Source of the DNA: Bacteroidales bacterium
Lineage (GTDB): Bacteria; Bacteroidota; Bacteroidia; Bacteroidales; UBA3663
Direction: 5' to 3'
DNA: 64,000 bases
Assembly: GCA_017561935.1 (NCBI GenBank)
Contig: JAFZBE010000039.1
Location: forward strand, 1-64,000
Each line of letters begins with the position of its first letter. Position 1 is the stretch's first letter. The translations under genes and the position numbers were made by a program. The notes below the pieces were generated by a model. The model searched no databases. It had not been told where the DNA came from and saw only the letters and a program-made list of their open reading frames with translations. This document shows positions 52,073-61,744 of the stretch, piece after piece.

Positions 52073-52080
52073 CAAAGGTA
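52073..52080 (-). promoter_or_regulatory. -7 box for the coiled-coil/YihY/OmpA operon
   Basis: The minus strand reads TACCTTTG, about 65 nt before the ATG at 52008. Confidence 0.65.
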
Positions 52081-52174
52081 CGTATTTTTTGTGAAATAGA
52101 GGCTATTTGATGCTAACTTTTTTAAATAATGAAGATTTTTTTGCCATTTGTTTGTTTTTATTCACAAAAAGCGC

Positions 52175-52182
52175 TATCTTTG
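52175..52182 (+). promoter_or_regulatory. -7 box for the PASTA-rluD-ddl operon
   Basis: TATCTTTG with TTTG at 52151-52154 (20-nt spacing). It lies inside the longest open frame of the PASTA gene and so rules out the upstream ATG at 52148. Confidence 0.7.
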
Positions 52183-52213
52183 CGGCGTTATTATATTTAA
52201 AATAGGTATAAAT

Positions 52214-52828
52214 TTGGTACAAGAAGAAGACAATGGCCGCAAGAGCACATGGGGCTACTTCGGCAAAATGGTTGGACTTTCGATATTAGGCATCATCGTT
52301 ATCACGGTGGCCGTTTTAACATGCTTGTCACTCTGGATGAGCTCCTATACGCATCACAACGAGCGTGTCGAGGTTCCTCGTCTGGTGGGCATTCCTGCTC
52401 CTGAAGCGCAGCGTATTCTTGATAACGCGGGTCTCAAGTCGATGATCATCGACTCGGTGTATGCCGACATGAAGCCAGGCGCTATCGTCGAGCAACTGCC
52501 TACTGCAGGCCTTCCGGTCAAGAAGGGGCGTATCGTCTATCTCACCATCAATGCCATCGGTGTGCGTATGGTCAAGATGCAGGAGGTGCGTGAGGGCGGA
52601 AGCCGTCAGGCACTTTCGACACTGCGTTCGCTGGGCTTCAAGGTTGATTCCATCAAGCAGGTGCCTTCCGAGATGCATGACCTGGTGCTTAGCGTCACCA
52701 CAAATGATGTGGAGATGGTGCCGGGTGCCGAATATCCTTTTGGCACGCATGTGGTCGTTTCGGTGGGCAACAGCAAGCTTGAGATTGAACCCGAGAACGA
52801 AGAAACCGAGGAGCAATGGCTGGAGTAA
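52214..52828 (+). CDS. PASTA-domain membrane protein
   Basis: A 204-residue protein. It probably starts at TTG 52214 ('MVQEEDNGRKSTWGYFGK'), because the promoter lies downstream of the only upstream ATG. One transmembrane helix (about 20-45) is followed by two PASTA repeats: 'VEVPRLVGIPAPEAQRILDN' and 'KMQEVREGGSRQALSTLRSL'. PASTA domains bind peptidoglycan stems. No kinase domain is attached or adjacent. It overlaps the rluD-type gene by 13 nt and is upstream of ddl, consistent with cell-wall function. Confidence 0.82.
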   Translation: MVQEEDNGRKSTWGYFGKMVGLSILGIIVITVAVLTCLSLWMSSYTHHNERVEVPRLVGIPAPEAQRILDNAGLKSMIIDSVYADMKPGAIVEQLPTAGLPVKKGRIVYLTINAIGVRMVKMQEVREGGSRQALSTLRSLGFKVDSIKQVPSEMHDLVLSVTTNDVEMVPGAEYPFGTHVVVSVGNSKLEIEPENEETEEQWLE

Positions 52829-53946
52829 CCGAAGGCGCTGGGTCGGAGGAGCTGTATGAGCATTTCCGTTTCGTAGCTGACAGGGGACAGGGGCCATTGC
52901 GCGTCGATAAGTTCCTCGTGGATCGTATCGTCGGCACCAGTCGTAATCGCATTCAGAATGCCGCTGATGGCGGGTTCATCCTTGTCAATGGTAAGCCAGA
53001 GAAATCGAACTACAAGGTGCGTCCGGGCGATGTGGTTCAGGTCATGATGAACCGTCCACGTCACTCCACCGAGATCGTTCCTGAAGATATTCCTCTCGAC
53101 ATCATCTATGAGGACGAAGACCTGCTCGTGGTCAATAAGCCTGCGGGCATGGTGGTTCATCCCGGACACGGCAACTACACCGGCACATTGGTCAATGCCT
53201 TGGCCTGGCATTTCCTGCAGGAGGGTATCGAACTTGACCTGACAGGAGAGGTGGAAAGCGAAGAGGGTGCAGAGAGCGAGGACGTTGAAGACGGAAAAGA
53301 GGACGAGCTGAAAAGCTTCGAACAGAAACCTGACTTCCAGAAGCGTTTGGGCTTGGTGCATCGCATCGACAAGGAAACCTCGGGCCTGCTCGTCATTGCC
53401 AAGAACGAGGATGCCGGCACATCACTCAGCCGGCAGTTTTTCTACAAGACAACCCGTCGTCTTTACACTGCCCTGGTGTGGGGACACGTGGAGCAGGATG
53501 AGGGCACCATCGTGGGAAATATCGGGCGAAACAAGCGAGACCGCACCTTGATGGAATATTATCCTGAGGGAAGCGAGGAGGGCAAACCTGCTGTGACACA
53601 CTTTCGCGTCATCGAGCGTCTGGGTTATGTCACCCTCATTGAGTGCCGTTTGGAGACAGGACGAACGCATCAGATACGTGTCCACATGAAGCATGCCGGA
53701 CACACCCTGTTCAACGACAAGACTTATGGTGGTGACCAGATCCTGAAGGGAACCACTTTTGCAAAATATTCGCAGTTCGTACGCAACTGCTTTGATATCT
53801 GTCCGCGACAGGCATTGCATGCCGGCACACTCGGGTTCCGTCATCCGCGTACGGGAGAGGAGATGGACTTCGAGACACCGTTGCCGACCGATATGGCTCG
53901 GCTTGTCGAGAAGTGGCGGGAATATATAAGTAACAGAAACTATTGA
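52816..53946 (+). CDS. rluD: RluA-family 23S rRNA pseudouridine synthase (RluD-type)
   Basis: A 376-residue enzyme. The S4-like domain covers about 25-90 ('RVDKFLVDRIVGTSRNRIQN'). The catalytic motif is HRIDKETSG with Asp185; 'GRTHQIRVHMKHAGHTLFND' completes the fold. It isomerises uridines, probably in 23S rRNA helix 69; the exact site is inferred. An acidic insertion of about 35 residues (about 140-175, rich in Glu and Asp) sits before the catalytic motif, where most homologues are short. Coupled to the PASTA gene and ddl. Confidence 0.88.
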   Translation: MAGVTEGAGSEELYEHFRFVADRGQGPLRVDKFLVDRIVGTSRNRIQNAADGGFILVNGKPEKSNYKVRPGDVVQVMMNRPRHSTEIVPEDIPLDIIYEDEDLLVVNKPAGMVVHPGHGNYTGTLVNALAWHFLQEGIELDLTGEVESEEGAESEDVEDGKEDELKSFEQKPDFQKRLGLVHRIDKETSGLLVIAKNEDAGTSLSRQFFYKTTRRLYTALVWGHVEQDEGTIVGNIGRNKRDRTLMEYYPEGSEEGKPAVTHFRVIERLGYVTLIECRLETGRTHQIRVHMKHAGHTLFNDKTYGGDQILKGTTFAKYSQFVRNCFDICPRQALHAGTLGFRHPRTGEEMDFETPLPTDMARLVEKWREYISNRNY

Positions 53947-54941
53947 TGAAAAAAATCGCAATTGTTGCAGGAGGTGACTCCAGTGAATACGAGGTTTCGC
54001 TTCGCAGTGCCCAAGGCATCTGGACCTTCCTGGACCACAACAAATATGAAACCAGCATCATCGTGATCCGCGGTACCGACTGGAAGATGGTGCAGTATGA
54101 TGGCAAGAACTATGACATGGACCGCACCTGGCCGGTCGATCGTCATGACTTTTCCGTCGTGAAGGATGGTGTGAAGCACAGCTTCGACTTTGCTTATATC
54201 ATCATTCATGGAACCCCGGGCGAGAACGGCATCCTGCAAGGGTATTTCGACATGATAGGCATGCCCTATAGCTGTTGTGGCGTGTTGGCGGCTGCTCTCA
54301 CCTGTTCGAAGTTCACCTGCAACCGATATCTCTCGACCTTCGGCATCCCTGTTGCGAAGAGTATCCTGCTTCCCGTGGGCGAAGAGGTGGATACCGAAGC
54401 ATGTATCGAGCAATTGGGCCTTCCTGTCTTCGTGAAGCCCAATGCGGGTGGGTCGTCTTACGCCACTACCAAGGTGAAGACTCCCGAGCAACTCCAGCCC
54501 GCCATTGCGGCTGCCAAACGGGAAGCCACGGGCGAAGTCATCATCGAACAATTCATGCAGGGCACCGAGGTCACTTGCGGATGCTATACCTCACGCGATG
54601 GCCTGCGTGCCTTGCCAGTAACAGAAGTCGTCTCGAAGAAGGAGTTCTTTGATGTCGATGCTAAGTATAATGGTGCAGTAGAGGAGATTACCCCTGCACG
54701 CATTTCTGACGAAATGACCCAGAAGGTCCAGACGCTCACCAAGCGTATCTATGGATATGTTGGGGCCAAAGGTATCATCCGTGTCGATTATATCATTATC
54801 GATGACACCCCACACCTTCTTGAGGTCAACACGACTCCCGGCATGACAGCAACCTCGTTCATCCCACAGGAGGTCAGAGCTGCCGGTCTTGACATCTCGG
54901 ATGTCATGGATGACGTAATTGCCTTTGGCACTAAAGGGTAG
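53946..54941 (+). CDS. ddl: D-alanine--D-alanine ligase
   Basis: A 331-residue ATP-grasp ligase making D-Ala-D-Ala for MurF. The ATG shares its A with the rluD stop. Motifs: 'IVAGGDSSEYEVSL', 'HGTPGENGILQGYFDMIGMP', 'VFVKPNAGGSSYATTKV', and C-terminal metal-binding 'RVDYIIIDDTPHLLEVNTTP'. Full length. In an operon with PASTA, rluD and an acyltransferase. Confidence 0.96.
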   Translation: MKKIAIVAGGDSSEYEVSLRSAQGIWTFLDHNKYETSIIVIRGTDWKMVQYDGKNYDMDRTWPVDRHDFSVVKDGVKHSFDFAYIIIHGTPGENGILQGYFDMIGMPYSCCGVLAAALTCSKFTCNRYLSTFGIPVAKSILLPVGEEVDTEACIEQLGLPVFVKPNAGGSSYATTKVKTPEQLQPAIAAAKREATGEVIIEQFMQGTEVTCGCYTSRDGLRALPVTEVVSKKEFFDVDAKYNGAVEEITPARISDEMTQKVQTLTKRIYGYVGAKGIIRVDYIIIDDTPHLLEVNTTPGMTATSFIPQEVRAAGLDISDVMDDVIAFGTKG

Positions 54942-54959
54942 TATCTAAAATCTATTATT

Positions 54960-56141
54960 ATGGCAGAATACAATTTTGACGACATTCGTTGTTATAACGA
55001 CGAAGATATCCCATCGAAACTTTGGCCTCTGGCCGATCGTCCGGAAGTGCAGTTCGCCATCAAGTCGGCATTTCCTAATGTTGACTACGACCAGGTGAAG
55101 GCGCTCATTCTCAGCTGCAAGACGGTGAAGGAATTCCAAACCAGAGTCATAGTCTTCTTGCTCGATATGCTGTGTAATAAATGCACTGACGGTGTAGAGG
55201 CATACGGCATTGAGGATATTGACGATACGAAAGGACATCTTTTCGTCACCAACCATCGCGATATCGTACTTGATTCGGCACTGCTCAACGTCATGCTGAC
55301 CAAGCATGGAAAGGAGACTTCGGAGATTGCTATCGGAAATAATCTCTTTGCTGCTCCGTGGATCGAAGATCTTGTCAGGGTCAACAAGAGTTTTGTCGTG
55401 CGCCGAGACATCACTGGACGCCAACTGCTTGAAGCTTCCATCAAATTGTCGTCGTATATCCATCAGGAGATCGTTGACAAGAAGTGCTCCGTCTGGATGG
55501 CCCAGCGAGAAGGCCGTTCGAAAGACAACTCTGATAATACGCAGGCTTCGGTGATCAAGATGCTGTCATTGGGCGGTTCCAGCAAGGACCACATGCAGAA
55601 CATCCGTGAGCTCCGTACGATTCCTGTAGCCATCAGTTACGAGTATGACCCTTGCGATTACCTCAAGGCTGCCGAGTTCCAACTCAAGCGCGACAACCCG
55701 CAGTGGAAGAAGACCAAGGCCGACGATGTGAAGAGCATGGCCACGGGCATGATGGGTTATAAGGGACGCATCCGCTACACCTTCACCCAAGAGCTCAATG
55801 GTGTCTTCGACCAGTATCCCTGGATCAACGACAGGAATGCACAGGTCAACTGTGTCTGTGAGACTATCGACAAGATGCTTCACGAAGCCATGGTGCTCTA
55901 TCCGATCAACTATGTGGCCTACGATGTCAAGTACCAGACCGAACGCTACAAGAAGATGTACACCGAGGAGGAGAGTGTCAAGTCCTTGGCTTACCTGAAC
56001 GGACAACTTGCCAAAATCGACATCCCGAATCGTGACGAGGAGTATCTGTGGGATTTGTTGCTCACAATGTACAGCAATCCTGTATTCAACAAGGAGAAAC
56101 TCGTCAGGGAACAGGATACCACATTTGTGCCCATGACTTAA
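54960..56141 (+). CDS. PlsC-like glycerol acyltransferase
   Basis: A 393-residue protein with 1-acylglycerol-3-phosphate acyltransferase features: block I 'FVTNHRDIVLDSALLNVML', block II 'LVRVNKSFVVRRD' and block III 'SVWMAQREGRSKD'. Block I has H-R-D-I-V-L-D, one residue longer than the usual HX4D if the second Asp is used. Likely phospholipid or ornithine-lipid acylation at the inner membrane; the substrate is uncertain. 18 nt after ddl. Confidence 0.8.
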   Translation: MAEYNFDDIRCYNDEDIPSKLWPLADRPEVQFAIKSAFPNVDYDQVKALILSCKTVKEFQTRVIVFLLDMLCNKCTDGVEAYGIEDIDDTKGHLFVTNHRDIVLDSALLNVMLTKHGKETSEIAIGNNLFAAPWIEDLVRVNKSFVVRRDITGRQLLEASIKLSSYIHQEIVDKKCSVWMAQREGRSKDNSDNTQASVIKMLSLGGSSKDHMQNIRELRTIPVAISYEYDPCDYLKAAEFQLKRDNPQWKKTKADDVKSMATGMMGYKGRIRYTFTQELNGVFDQYPWINDRNAQVNCVCETIDKMLHEAMVLYPINYVAYDVKYQTERYKKMYTEEESVKSLAYLNGQLAKIDIPNRDEEYLWDLLLTMYSNPVFNKEKLVREQDTTFVPMT

Positions 56142-56153
56142 CACTTTCATACT

Positions 56154-57008
56154 ATGGACGAGAAGATTGTCAACGAGCTCATTGAGGAGCTCATCAAACT
56201 GAGTTTCGCCGAGGATATCGGTGATGGCGACCACACCACCCTTTGCTGCATCCCCGCCGACGCTATCGGCAAGCAGAAACTTTTGATCAAGGAGGAAGGC
56301 ATCCTGGCTGGCGTCGATATCGCCCGTCGTGTGTTCAATGCTTTCGATCCAGAGCTCAAGATGGAAGTCTTTATGCAGGATGGAACGCATGTGGTGCCCG
56401 GCGATGTGCCTTTCATCGTTACCGGCAAGGAGCAGAGTCTTCTCCAGACCGAGCGTCTGATGCTCAACATCATGCAACGCATGAGCGGCATTGCCACAAT
56501 GACAGCTCGTTATGTCAAAGCACTGGAAGGGACAGGTACCAAGGTGCTCGACACCCGCAAGACCACTCCAGGTATGCGTATTCTCGAGAAGATGGCTGTC
56601 AAGATCGGTGGCGGCTGCAATCACCGCATCGGTCTCTTCGATATGATTCTGCTCAAGGATAACCACGTCGATTTCTCCGGAGGTATCCACAATGCCATCA
56701 GCCGTGCCAAGCAGTACTGCAAGGAGAAGGGCAAGAACCTCAAGATCGAGGTGGAAGTGCGCAACTTCAAGGAACTCGACGAAGCCTTGGCCGAAGGTGT
56801 CGATCGCATCATGTTCGACAACTTCACTCCCGAAGACACAGCTAAGGCTGTGAAGATTGTCAACCATCGTTGTGAGACCGAGTCATCGGGCGGCATTACC
56901 TACGACACGATGCTGCCATACGCCAAGGCCGGCGTGGATTATATCTCGTTCGGCGCTTTGACCCATTCTGTCAAGGGTCTCGACATGTCATTCAAGGCAG
57001 TGAAGTGA
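56154..57008 (+). CDS. nadC: Nicotinate-nucleotide pyrophosphorylase NadC
   Basis: A 284-residue quinolinate phosphoribosyltransferase of de novo NAD synthesis: 'FAEDIGDGDHTT', 'RLMLNIMQRMSGIATMTARY', 'DTRKTTPGMRILEKMAVKIG', 'NHRIGLFDMILLKDNHV', 'EVEVRNFKELDEAL', 'SSGGIT' and 'GVDYISFGALTHS'. Full length. Followed by a strong hairpin terminator. Confidence 0.96.
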   Translation: MDEKIVNELIEELIKLSFAEDIGDGDHTTLCCIPADAIGKQKLLIKEEGILAGVDIARRVFNAFDPELKMEVFMQDGTHVVPGDVPFIVTGKEQSLLQTERLMLNIMQRMSGIATMTARYVKALEGTGTKVLDTRKTTPGMRILEKMAVKIGGGCNHRIGLFDMILLKDNHVDFSGGIHNAISRAKQYCKEKGKNLKIEVEVRNFKELDEALAEGVDRIMFDNFTPEDTAKAVKIVNHRCETESSGGITYDTMLPYAKAGVDYISFGALTHSVKGLDMSFKAVK

Positions 57009-57041
57009 TTTCTGCTTGTTTTGCAAAAACAATTTATCTAT

Positions 57042-57084
57042 AGTTATGGGGCTCATTCTTAGAGGATGAGCCCCATAACTGTGT
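57042..57084 (+). terminator. Terminator after nadC
   Basis: A perfect 15-bp stem (AGTTATGGGGCTCAT with its complement at 57066-57080), 9-nt loop, then GTGTTTT. Confidence 0.8.
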
Positions 57085-57090
57085 TTTGGA

Positions 57091-57145
57091 TAATCCAGAA
57101 ATTCTAGAAACTCTAGATAATCTAGAGACTCTAGATACTCTTGAA
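57091..57145. repeat. 9-bp short-period repeat between nadC and ilvD
   Basis: About five units of the form NNTCTAGAN. The remainder of 57146-57354 is AT-rich leader with the ilv promoter. Confidence 0.6.
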
Positions 57146-57253
57146 AGTCATTAATTTGCCGTTTATAGTTGCTTTTTTGTAATAAAATGAAGTAAAAAAT
57201 GTGAAATTGCAACATTTTTTCCCTTTTTATTATGTGATGTCAAAAAAAGTATA

Positions 57254-57261
57254 TATCTTTG
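57254..57261 (+). promoter_or_regulatory. -7 box of the ilv operon
   Basis: TATCTTTG. It predicts a leader of about 87 nt before ilvD. I see no leader peptide rich in Leu, Ile or Val and no recognised riboswitch in it. Confidence 0.65.
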
Positions 57262-57354
57262 CAGTCACTTTTACGTGTATTGTGTTTAATGGTATGTTCT
57301 TCTCTTGATTTTTTATCTTCGTGCGAGACGGACTATCCTTTTTGTTTGATAAAT

Positions 57355-59157
57355 ATGAAGATTCAACTCAGAAGTGCACAGACCACCGAAGGTCGTAGGA
57401 TGGCAGGCGCTCGCGCCCTGTGGGTTGCCAATGGAATGAAGCGTGAAATGCTTGGCAAACCAGTCATCGCGATTGTCAACTCCTTTACCCAGTTTGTTCC
57501 CGGTCATACCCATCTGCACGAGATCGGCCAAATTGTGAAGGCTGAAATCGAGAAGCTCGGCTGCTTTGCTGCTGAGTTCAATACCATCGCTGTTGATGAC
57601 GGCATAGCCATGGGACATGACGGTATGCTGTATTCCCTTCCTTCGCGCGACATCATCGCTGACTCGGTGGAATATATGGTCAATGCGCACAAGGCTGATG
57701 CGATGATATGTATCTCCAACTGCGATAAGGTGACACCTGGCATGCTGATGGCTGCCATGCGTCTTAACATCCCAGCTGTCTTCTGCAGCGGTGGCCCCAT
57801 GGAGGCTGGCAAATGGCGCGGCGAGAATGCCGACCTTATCACTGCCATGGTGAAGGGTGCCGATCCGTCGGTGAGCGATGAGGAGATGGCCGAGATCGAA
57901 AGCTGCGCTTGCCCTGGTTGCGGTTCTTGCTCGGGAATGTTTACCGCAAACTCCATGAACTCCTTGACGGAAGCCATTGGTCTTTCCCTGCCTGGCAACG
58001 GTTCCATCCTTGCTACTCACGTTAACCGTATCCAGCTCTTCAAGGATGCAGCCCAGCTGATTGTCAAGAACGCTTTGAAATACTATGAGGAAGGCGACGA
58101 GAGTGTTCTGCCTCGCAGCATTGCCACACGTGAGGCATTCCTCAATGCTATGACCCTCGATATTGCCATGGGTGGTTCATCGAATACGGTGCTTCACCTT
58201 CTTGCCGTAGCGCAGGAGGGAGGCGTCGATTTCGAGATGAAGGACATCGATCGTTTGAGCCGCGTGGTGCCTTGTCTCTGCAAGTTGGCTCCTAATACGC
58301 AGAAGTATTCGATGCAGGAGGAGAACCGTGCTGGTGGTATCCTTGGCATCATGGGCGAACTGGCCAAGGGCCATCTCCTTGACCTCAGCTGCAAGCGCGT
58401 CAATGGCGCCACGCTTGGCGAGGACATCGAGAAGTACTCAATCCTCAAGGAGAACATCGACCCTGAGGCAAGCCGTATCTATCACAGTGCACCAGCTGGT
58501 AAGTTCTCCATCCGTATGGGTTCGCAGAATGCACAGTGGGAGACCCTCGATACTGACCGCGCCAATGGCTGTATCCGCGACATCGAGCACGCTTACACCA
58601 AGGATGGTGGACTGGCAGTGCTCTTCGGTAACATTGCACAAGATGGTTGCGTCGTCAAGACAGCTGGTGTAGCTCCCGAGCTTTGGCACTTCGAAGGTCC
58701 TGCCGTTTGCTTCGACTCGCAGGAAGATGCTTGCGAAGGTATTTTGGGTGGTAAGGTCAAGAAAGGCGATTGCGTGGTAATCACCCACGAAGGGCCCAAG
58801 GGTGGCCCTGGTATGCAGGAGATGCTTTATCCCACCTCATACATCAAGTCGATGCACATGGGCAAGGAATGTGCCCTCATCACCGACGGACGTTTCTCGG
58901 GCGGCACATCCGGCCTTTCTATCGGACACATCAGTCCCGAGGCTGCAGCTGGTGGCAACATCGGAAAGATCAAGGATGGAGACATCATCGTCATCGACAT
59001 TCCTACTCGTTCCATCAACGTCAAACTCAGCGATGAAGAACTTGCAGCACGTCCACAGCAACCACTGAAGCGCAATCGTGTGGTCAGCAAGGCCCTTCGT
59101 GCCTATGCCCAGTCAGTTTCTTCGGCCGACAAGGGAGGTGTGCGTATCATCGATTAG
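57355..59157 (+). CDS. ilvD: Dihydroxy-acid dehydratase IlvD
   Basis: A 600-residue enzyme dehydrating dihydroxy-acids in valine, leucine and isoleucine synthesis. Start chosen at ATG 57355 ('[20 protein letters not shown]'); the frame extends upstream but the added residues are not conserved. Fe-S cysteines are in '[12 protein letters not shown]' and '[20 protein letters not shown]'; '[20 protein letters not shown]' forms the C-terminal active-site segment. First gene of ilvD-ilvB-ilvN-ilvC. Confidence 0.96.
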   Translation: MKIQLRSAQTTEGRRMAGARALWVANGMKREMLGKPVIAIVNSFTQFVPGHTHLHEIGQIVKAEIEKLGCFAAEFNTIAVDDGIAMGHDGMLYSLPSRDIIADSVEYMVNAHKADAMICISNCDKVTPGMLMAAMRLNIPAVFCSGGPMEAGKWRGENADLITAMVKGADPSVSDEEMAEIESCACPGCGSCSGMFTANSMNSLTEAIGLSLPGNGSILATHVNRIQLFKDAAQLIVKNALKYYEEGDESVLPRSIATREAFLNAMTLDIAMGGSSNTVLHLLAVAQEGGVDFEMKDIDRLSRVVPCLCKLAPNTQKYSMQEENRAGGILGIMGELAKGHLLDLSCKRVNGATLGEDIEKYSILKENIDPEASRIYHSAPAGKFSIRMGSQNAQWETLDTDRANGCIRDIEHAYTKDGGLAVLFGNIAQDGCVVKTAGVAPELWHFEGPAVCFDSQEDACEGILGGKVKKGDCVVITHEGPKGGPGMQEMLYPTSYIKSMHMGKECALITDGRFSGGTSGLSIGHISPEAAAGGNIGKIKDGDIIVIDIPTRSINVKLSDEELAARPQQPLKRNRVVSKALRAYAQSVSSADKGGVRIID

Positions 59158-59185
59158 TCAAATCCATTAAGAATCAACTTATAGA

Positions 59186-60883
59186 ATGTCAGAAAGAATA
59201 TCTGGTGCAGAAGCGCTGATGCGCAGCCTCGAGAACCAGGGTGTCACCACCCTCTTCGGTTATCCTGGAGGAGCCATCATGCCGACTTACGACGCACTTT
59301 ATGATCATCGCGACAAGCTCAATCATGTGCTGGTTAGACATGAGCAGGGTGCCATCCATGCCGCACAGGGTTATGCCCGCGTCAGCGGACGTACAGGTGT
59401 GGTACTGGTAACATCGGGTCCAGGTGCCATGAACACCATCACAGGTCTTGCCGATGCTATGATCGACTCCACTCCGCTTGTTGTCATTTGTGGACAGGTG
59501 GGCGCTGCCATGTTGGGCACCGATGCCTTCCAGGAGGTCGATGTAGTGGGTGTGACACAACCTGTCAGCAAGTGGAACTATCAGATTCGTCGTGCCGAAG
59601 ATGTGGCATGGGCCGTGGCTCGTGCATTCTATATCGCAGGGACTGGACGCCCAGGCCCCGTAGTCCTCGATTTCACCAAGAACGCCCAGACTACCGTCAT
59701 CGACTTCGAGCCGCAGAAGGTCAACTTCATACGCTCGTATGTCCCTTCTCCTGTTTGTGACCGTTCGGTCATCATGAAGGCAGCTGAGATGATCAACCAG
59801 AGCGTCAAGCCGTTCATGCTGGTGGGACAGGGCGTGGAACTGGCAGGAGCCAATCAGGAGGTGCTCGACCTCATCGAGAAGGCACAGATACCTTTCGGAT
59901 GTACGATGCTCGGACTTTCGGCCATCCCTTCCGACCATCCGCTCAACAAGGGTATGCTCGGCATGCACGGTAACCTCGGGCCCAATGTGATGACCAACCA
60001 GTGCGACCTGCTGATAGCTGTGGGTATGCGCTTTGACGATCGCGTGACAGGCAACCTCAAGACTTATGCCAAACAGGCCAAGGTCATCCATTTCGAGATT
60101 GACCCTTCGGAGATCGACAAGAACGTGAAAGTCGATCTGGCAGTCCTTGGCGACTGCAAGCAGACCTTGGTCGATGTCACTTCGTATGTCGATGAGGCCA
60201 AACACGGCTCATGGATTGCTGGTTTCAAGCCTTACGAAGAGAAGGAATATGAAAAAGTCATCGATAAGGCATTACATCCCACCGAAGGCCCATTGCTGAT
60301 GGCTGAGGTGATCCGCAAGGTGAGTGAAGCTGCCAACAACGAGGCAATCCTCGTTACCGATGTGGGTCAGAACCAGCTCTTCGGTTGCCGTTACTTCAAG
60401 TTCACAAAAAAACGTTCCATCGTCACTTCCGGTGGTTGCGGCACGATGGGATTTGCCCTTCCTGCTGCGATAGGTGCCACCTTCGGAGCTCCCGACCGCA
60501 CTGTCTGCATGTTCGCGGGTGACGGAGGACTGCAGATGACCATTCAGGAACTAGGCACCATTATGGAACAGCAGGCTCCTGTCAAGATGATATTGCTCAA
60601 CAACAATTATCTAGGCAATGTGCGCCAATGGCAATACCTGTTCTTCAACAAACGCTATTCGTTCACGCCAATGATGAACCCCGACTACGAGCTGATCGCT
60701 AAAGGCTATGGCATCCCATGCCGCACCGTTGTCGAGCGCGAGGATCTTGACGAGGCCATTCGTGAGATGCTCGATACCAAGGGCCCATACCTGCTGCATT
60801 GCGCAGTGAAGGAAGAAGACAATGTTTTACCGATGACTCCTCCAGGCTCCAATGTGGATGAGATGTTATTAGAAATAAAGTAA
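59186..60883 (+). CDS. ilvB: Acetolactate synthase large subunit
   Basis: A 565-residue ThDP enzyme joining two pyruvates, or pyruvate and 2-oxobutyrate. N-terminal 'FGYPGGAIMPTYDALY' and catalytic Glu in 'VRHEQGAIHAAQGYAR'; FAD-region 'GMLGMHGNLGPNVM'; ThDP motif 'GDGGLQMTIQELGTI ... NNNYLGNVRQWQ'. Full length. The stop is 1 nt before the small-subunit ATG. Confidence 0.96.
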   Translation: MSERISGAEALMRSLENQGVTTLFGYPGGAIMPTYDALYDHRDKLNHVLVRHEQGAIHAAQGYARVSGRTGVVLVTSGPGAMNTITGLADAMIDSTPLVVICGQVGAAMLGTDAFQEVDVVGVTQPVSKWNYQIRRAEDVAWAVARAFYIAGTGRPGPVVLDFTKNAQTTVIDFEPQKVNFIRSYVPSPVCDRSVIMKAAEMINQSVKPFMLVGQGVELAGANQEVLDLIEKAQIPFGCTMLGLSAIPSDHPLNKGMLGMHGNLGPNVMTNQCDLLIAVGMRFDDRVTGNLKTYAKQAKVIHFEIDPSEIDKNVKVDLAVLGDCKQTLVDVTSYVDEAKHGSWIAGFKPYEEKEYEKVIDKALHPTEGPLLMAEVIRKVSEAANNEAILVTDVGQNQLFGCRYFKFTKKRSIVTSGGCGTMGFALPAAIGATFGAPDRTVCMFAGDGGLQMTIQELGTIMEQQAPVKMILLNNNYLGNVRQWQYLFFNKRYSFTPMMNPDYELIAKGYGIPCRTVVEREDLDEAIREMLDTKGPYLLHCAVKEEDNVLPMTPPGSNVDEMLLEIK

Positions 60884-60884
60884 T

Positions 60885-61709
60885 ATGGCAGAACATGTAA
60901 TAAATGGCGGTGAGTGTGGTGATTGCAACACTTGCGGCAAATGCGATGAGGCTCAGGCTTCATTGCAGGCTTTGGATGAGGCTGTGAAGGCAGCGGCTGC
61001 CATAGACCGCAACTCATACGAGAAGAATCTCTATCGCGAGCGATCGGCATCCTTGGCCGAAGACCTCAAGGACGGAGGTTTTCACGAACGATTCTCTAAG
61101 ACTGCTGTCGATGCACCTGCCACTTTGGGCAAGGAGGGCGCATTGCTCAGCCCCTTGCATGAGGGTTTGACGCATTACACACTGATCGTCTATTCCGAGA
61201 ACTATGCAGGTATCCTAAATCAGATTACAGCTGTCTTTACTCGTCGTCAGGTCAATATCGAGACGCTCAACGTGTGTGCTTCTTCGACACCAGGCGTACA
61301 TAAATATACGATTACCTGCTACTGTAAGCAGGAGATGGCTGAGATGCTTACCAAGCAGATCGAGAAGCGCATCGACGTGCTGCAGGCCAACTGCTTTGTC
61401 GATGACGAGATCTTCATCCTCGAAACCTCATTGTTGAAGCTATCGACGCCGATGGTGCTCGCTAATCCCGAGGTGTCGCGCATCGTGCGTCGTCACGATG
61501 CCCATATCGTGGAGGTCAATCCCACCTACACCATTGTTGAGAAGACGGGCATCACAGCCGATGTGCTTGACAACTTCAACCAACTCAATAAGTTGGGCTG
61601 CGTCCTGCAGTTTGTGCGTTCGGGACGCATCTCCATCACCAAGTCGTGCATCGAGCGTTTGGACCAGTATCTGACCAAGCGCGAGGAAGAGCATGAGAAG
61701 GCAGAATAA
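60885..61709 (+). CDS. ilvN: Acetolactate synthase small subunit with Cys-rich N-terminal extension
   Basis: A 274-residue regulatory subunit. The ACT domain begins near residue 98 ('YTLIVYSENYAGILNQITAV', 'TRRQVNIETLNVCASSTPGV') and is followed by the C-terminal regulatory domain. Usual family length is about 165-190. The first 95 residues are extra: 'ECGDCNTCGKCDEA' gives Cys11, 14, 17 and 20 (CX2CX2CX2C), then a helical stretch. The ATG lies 1 nt after the ilvB stop and no Met occurs closer to the ACT domain, so the extension is translated. A metal or Fe-S site in it is speculative. Confidence 0.92.
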   Translation: MAEHVINGGECGDCNTCGKCDEAQASLQALDEAVKAAAAIDRNSYEKNLYRERSASLAEDLKDGGFHERFSKTAVDAPATLGKEGALLSPLHEGLTHYTLIVYSENYAGILNQITAVFTRRQVNIETLNVCASSTPGVHKYTITCYCKQEMAEMLTKQIEKRIDVLQANCFVDDEIFILETSLLKLSTPMVLANPEVSRIVRRHDAHIVEVNPTYTIVEKTGITADVLDNFNQLNKLGCVLQFVRSGRISITKSCIERLDQYLTKREEEHEKAE

Positions 61710-61744
61710 ATGAAATAATCAATAACTCATAAATAATTATCAAT

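Noticed and set aside
57259..57354. Upstream extension of ilvD, or a leader peptide for attenuation
   Set aside because: The frame is continuous with ilvD, not enriched in Leu/Ile/Val, and starts at the -7 box; no terminator/antiterminator pair seen.
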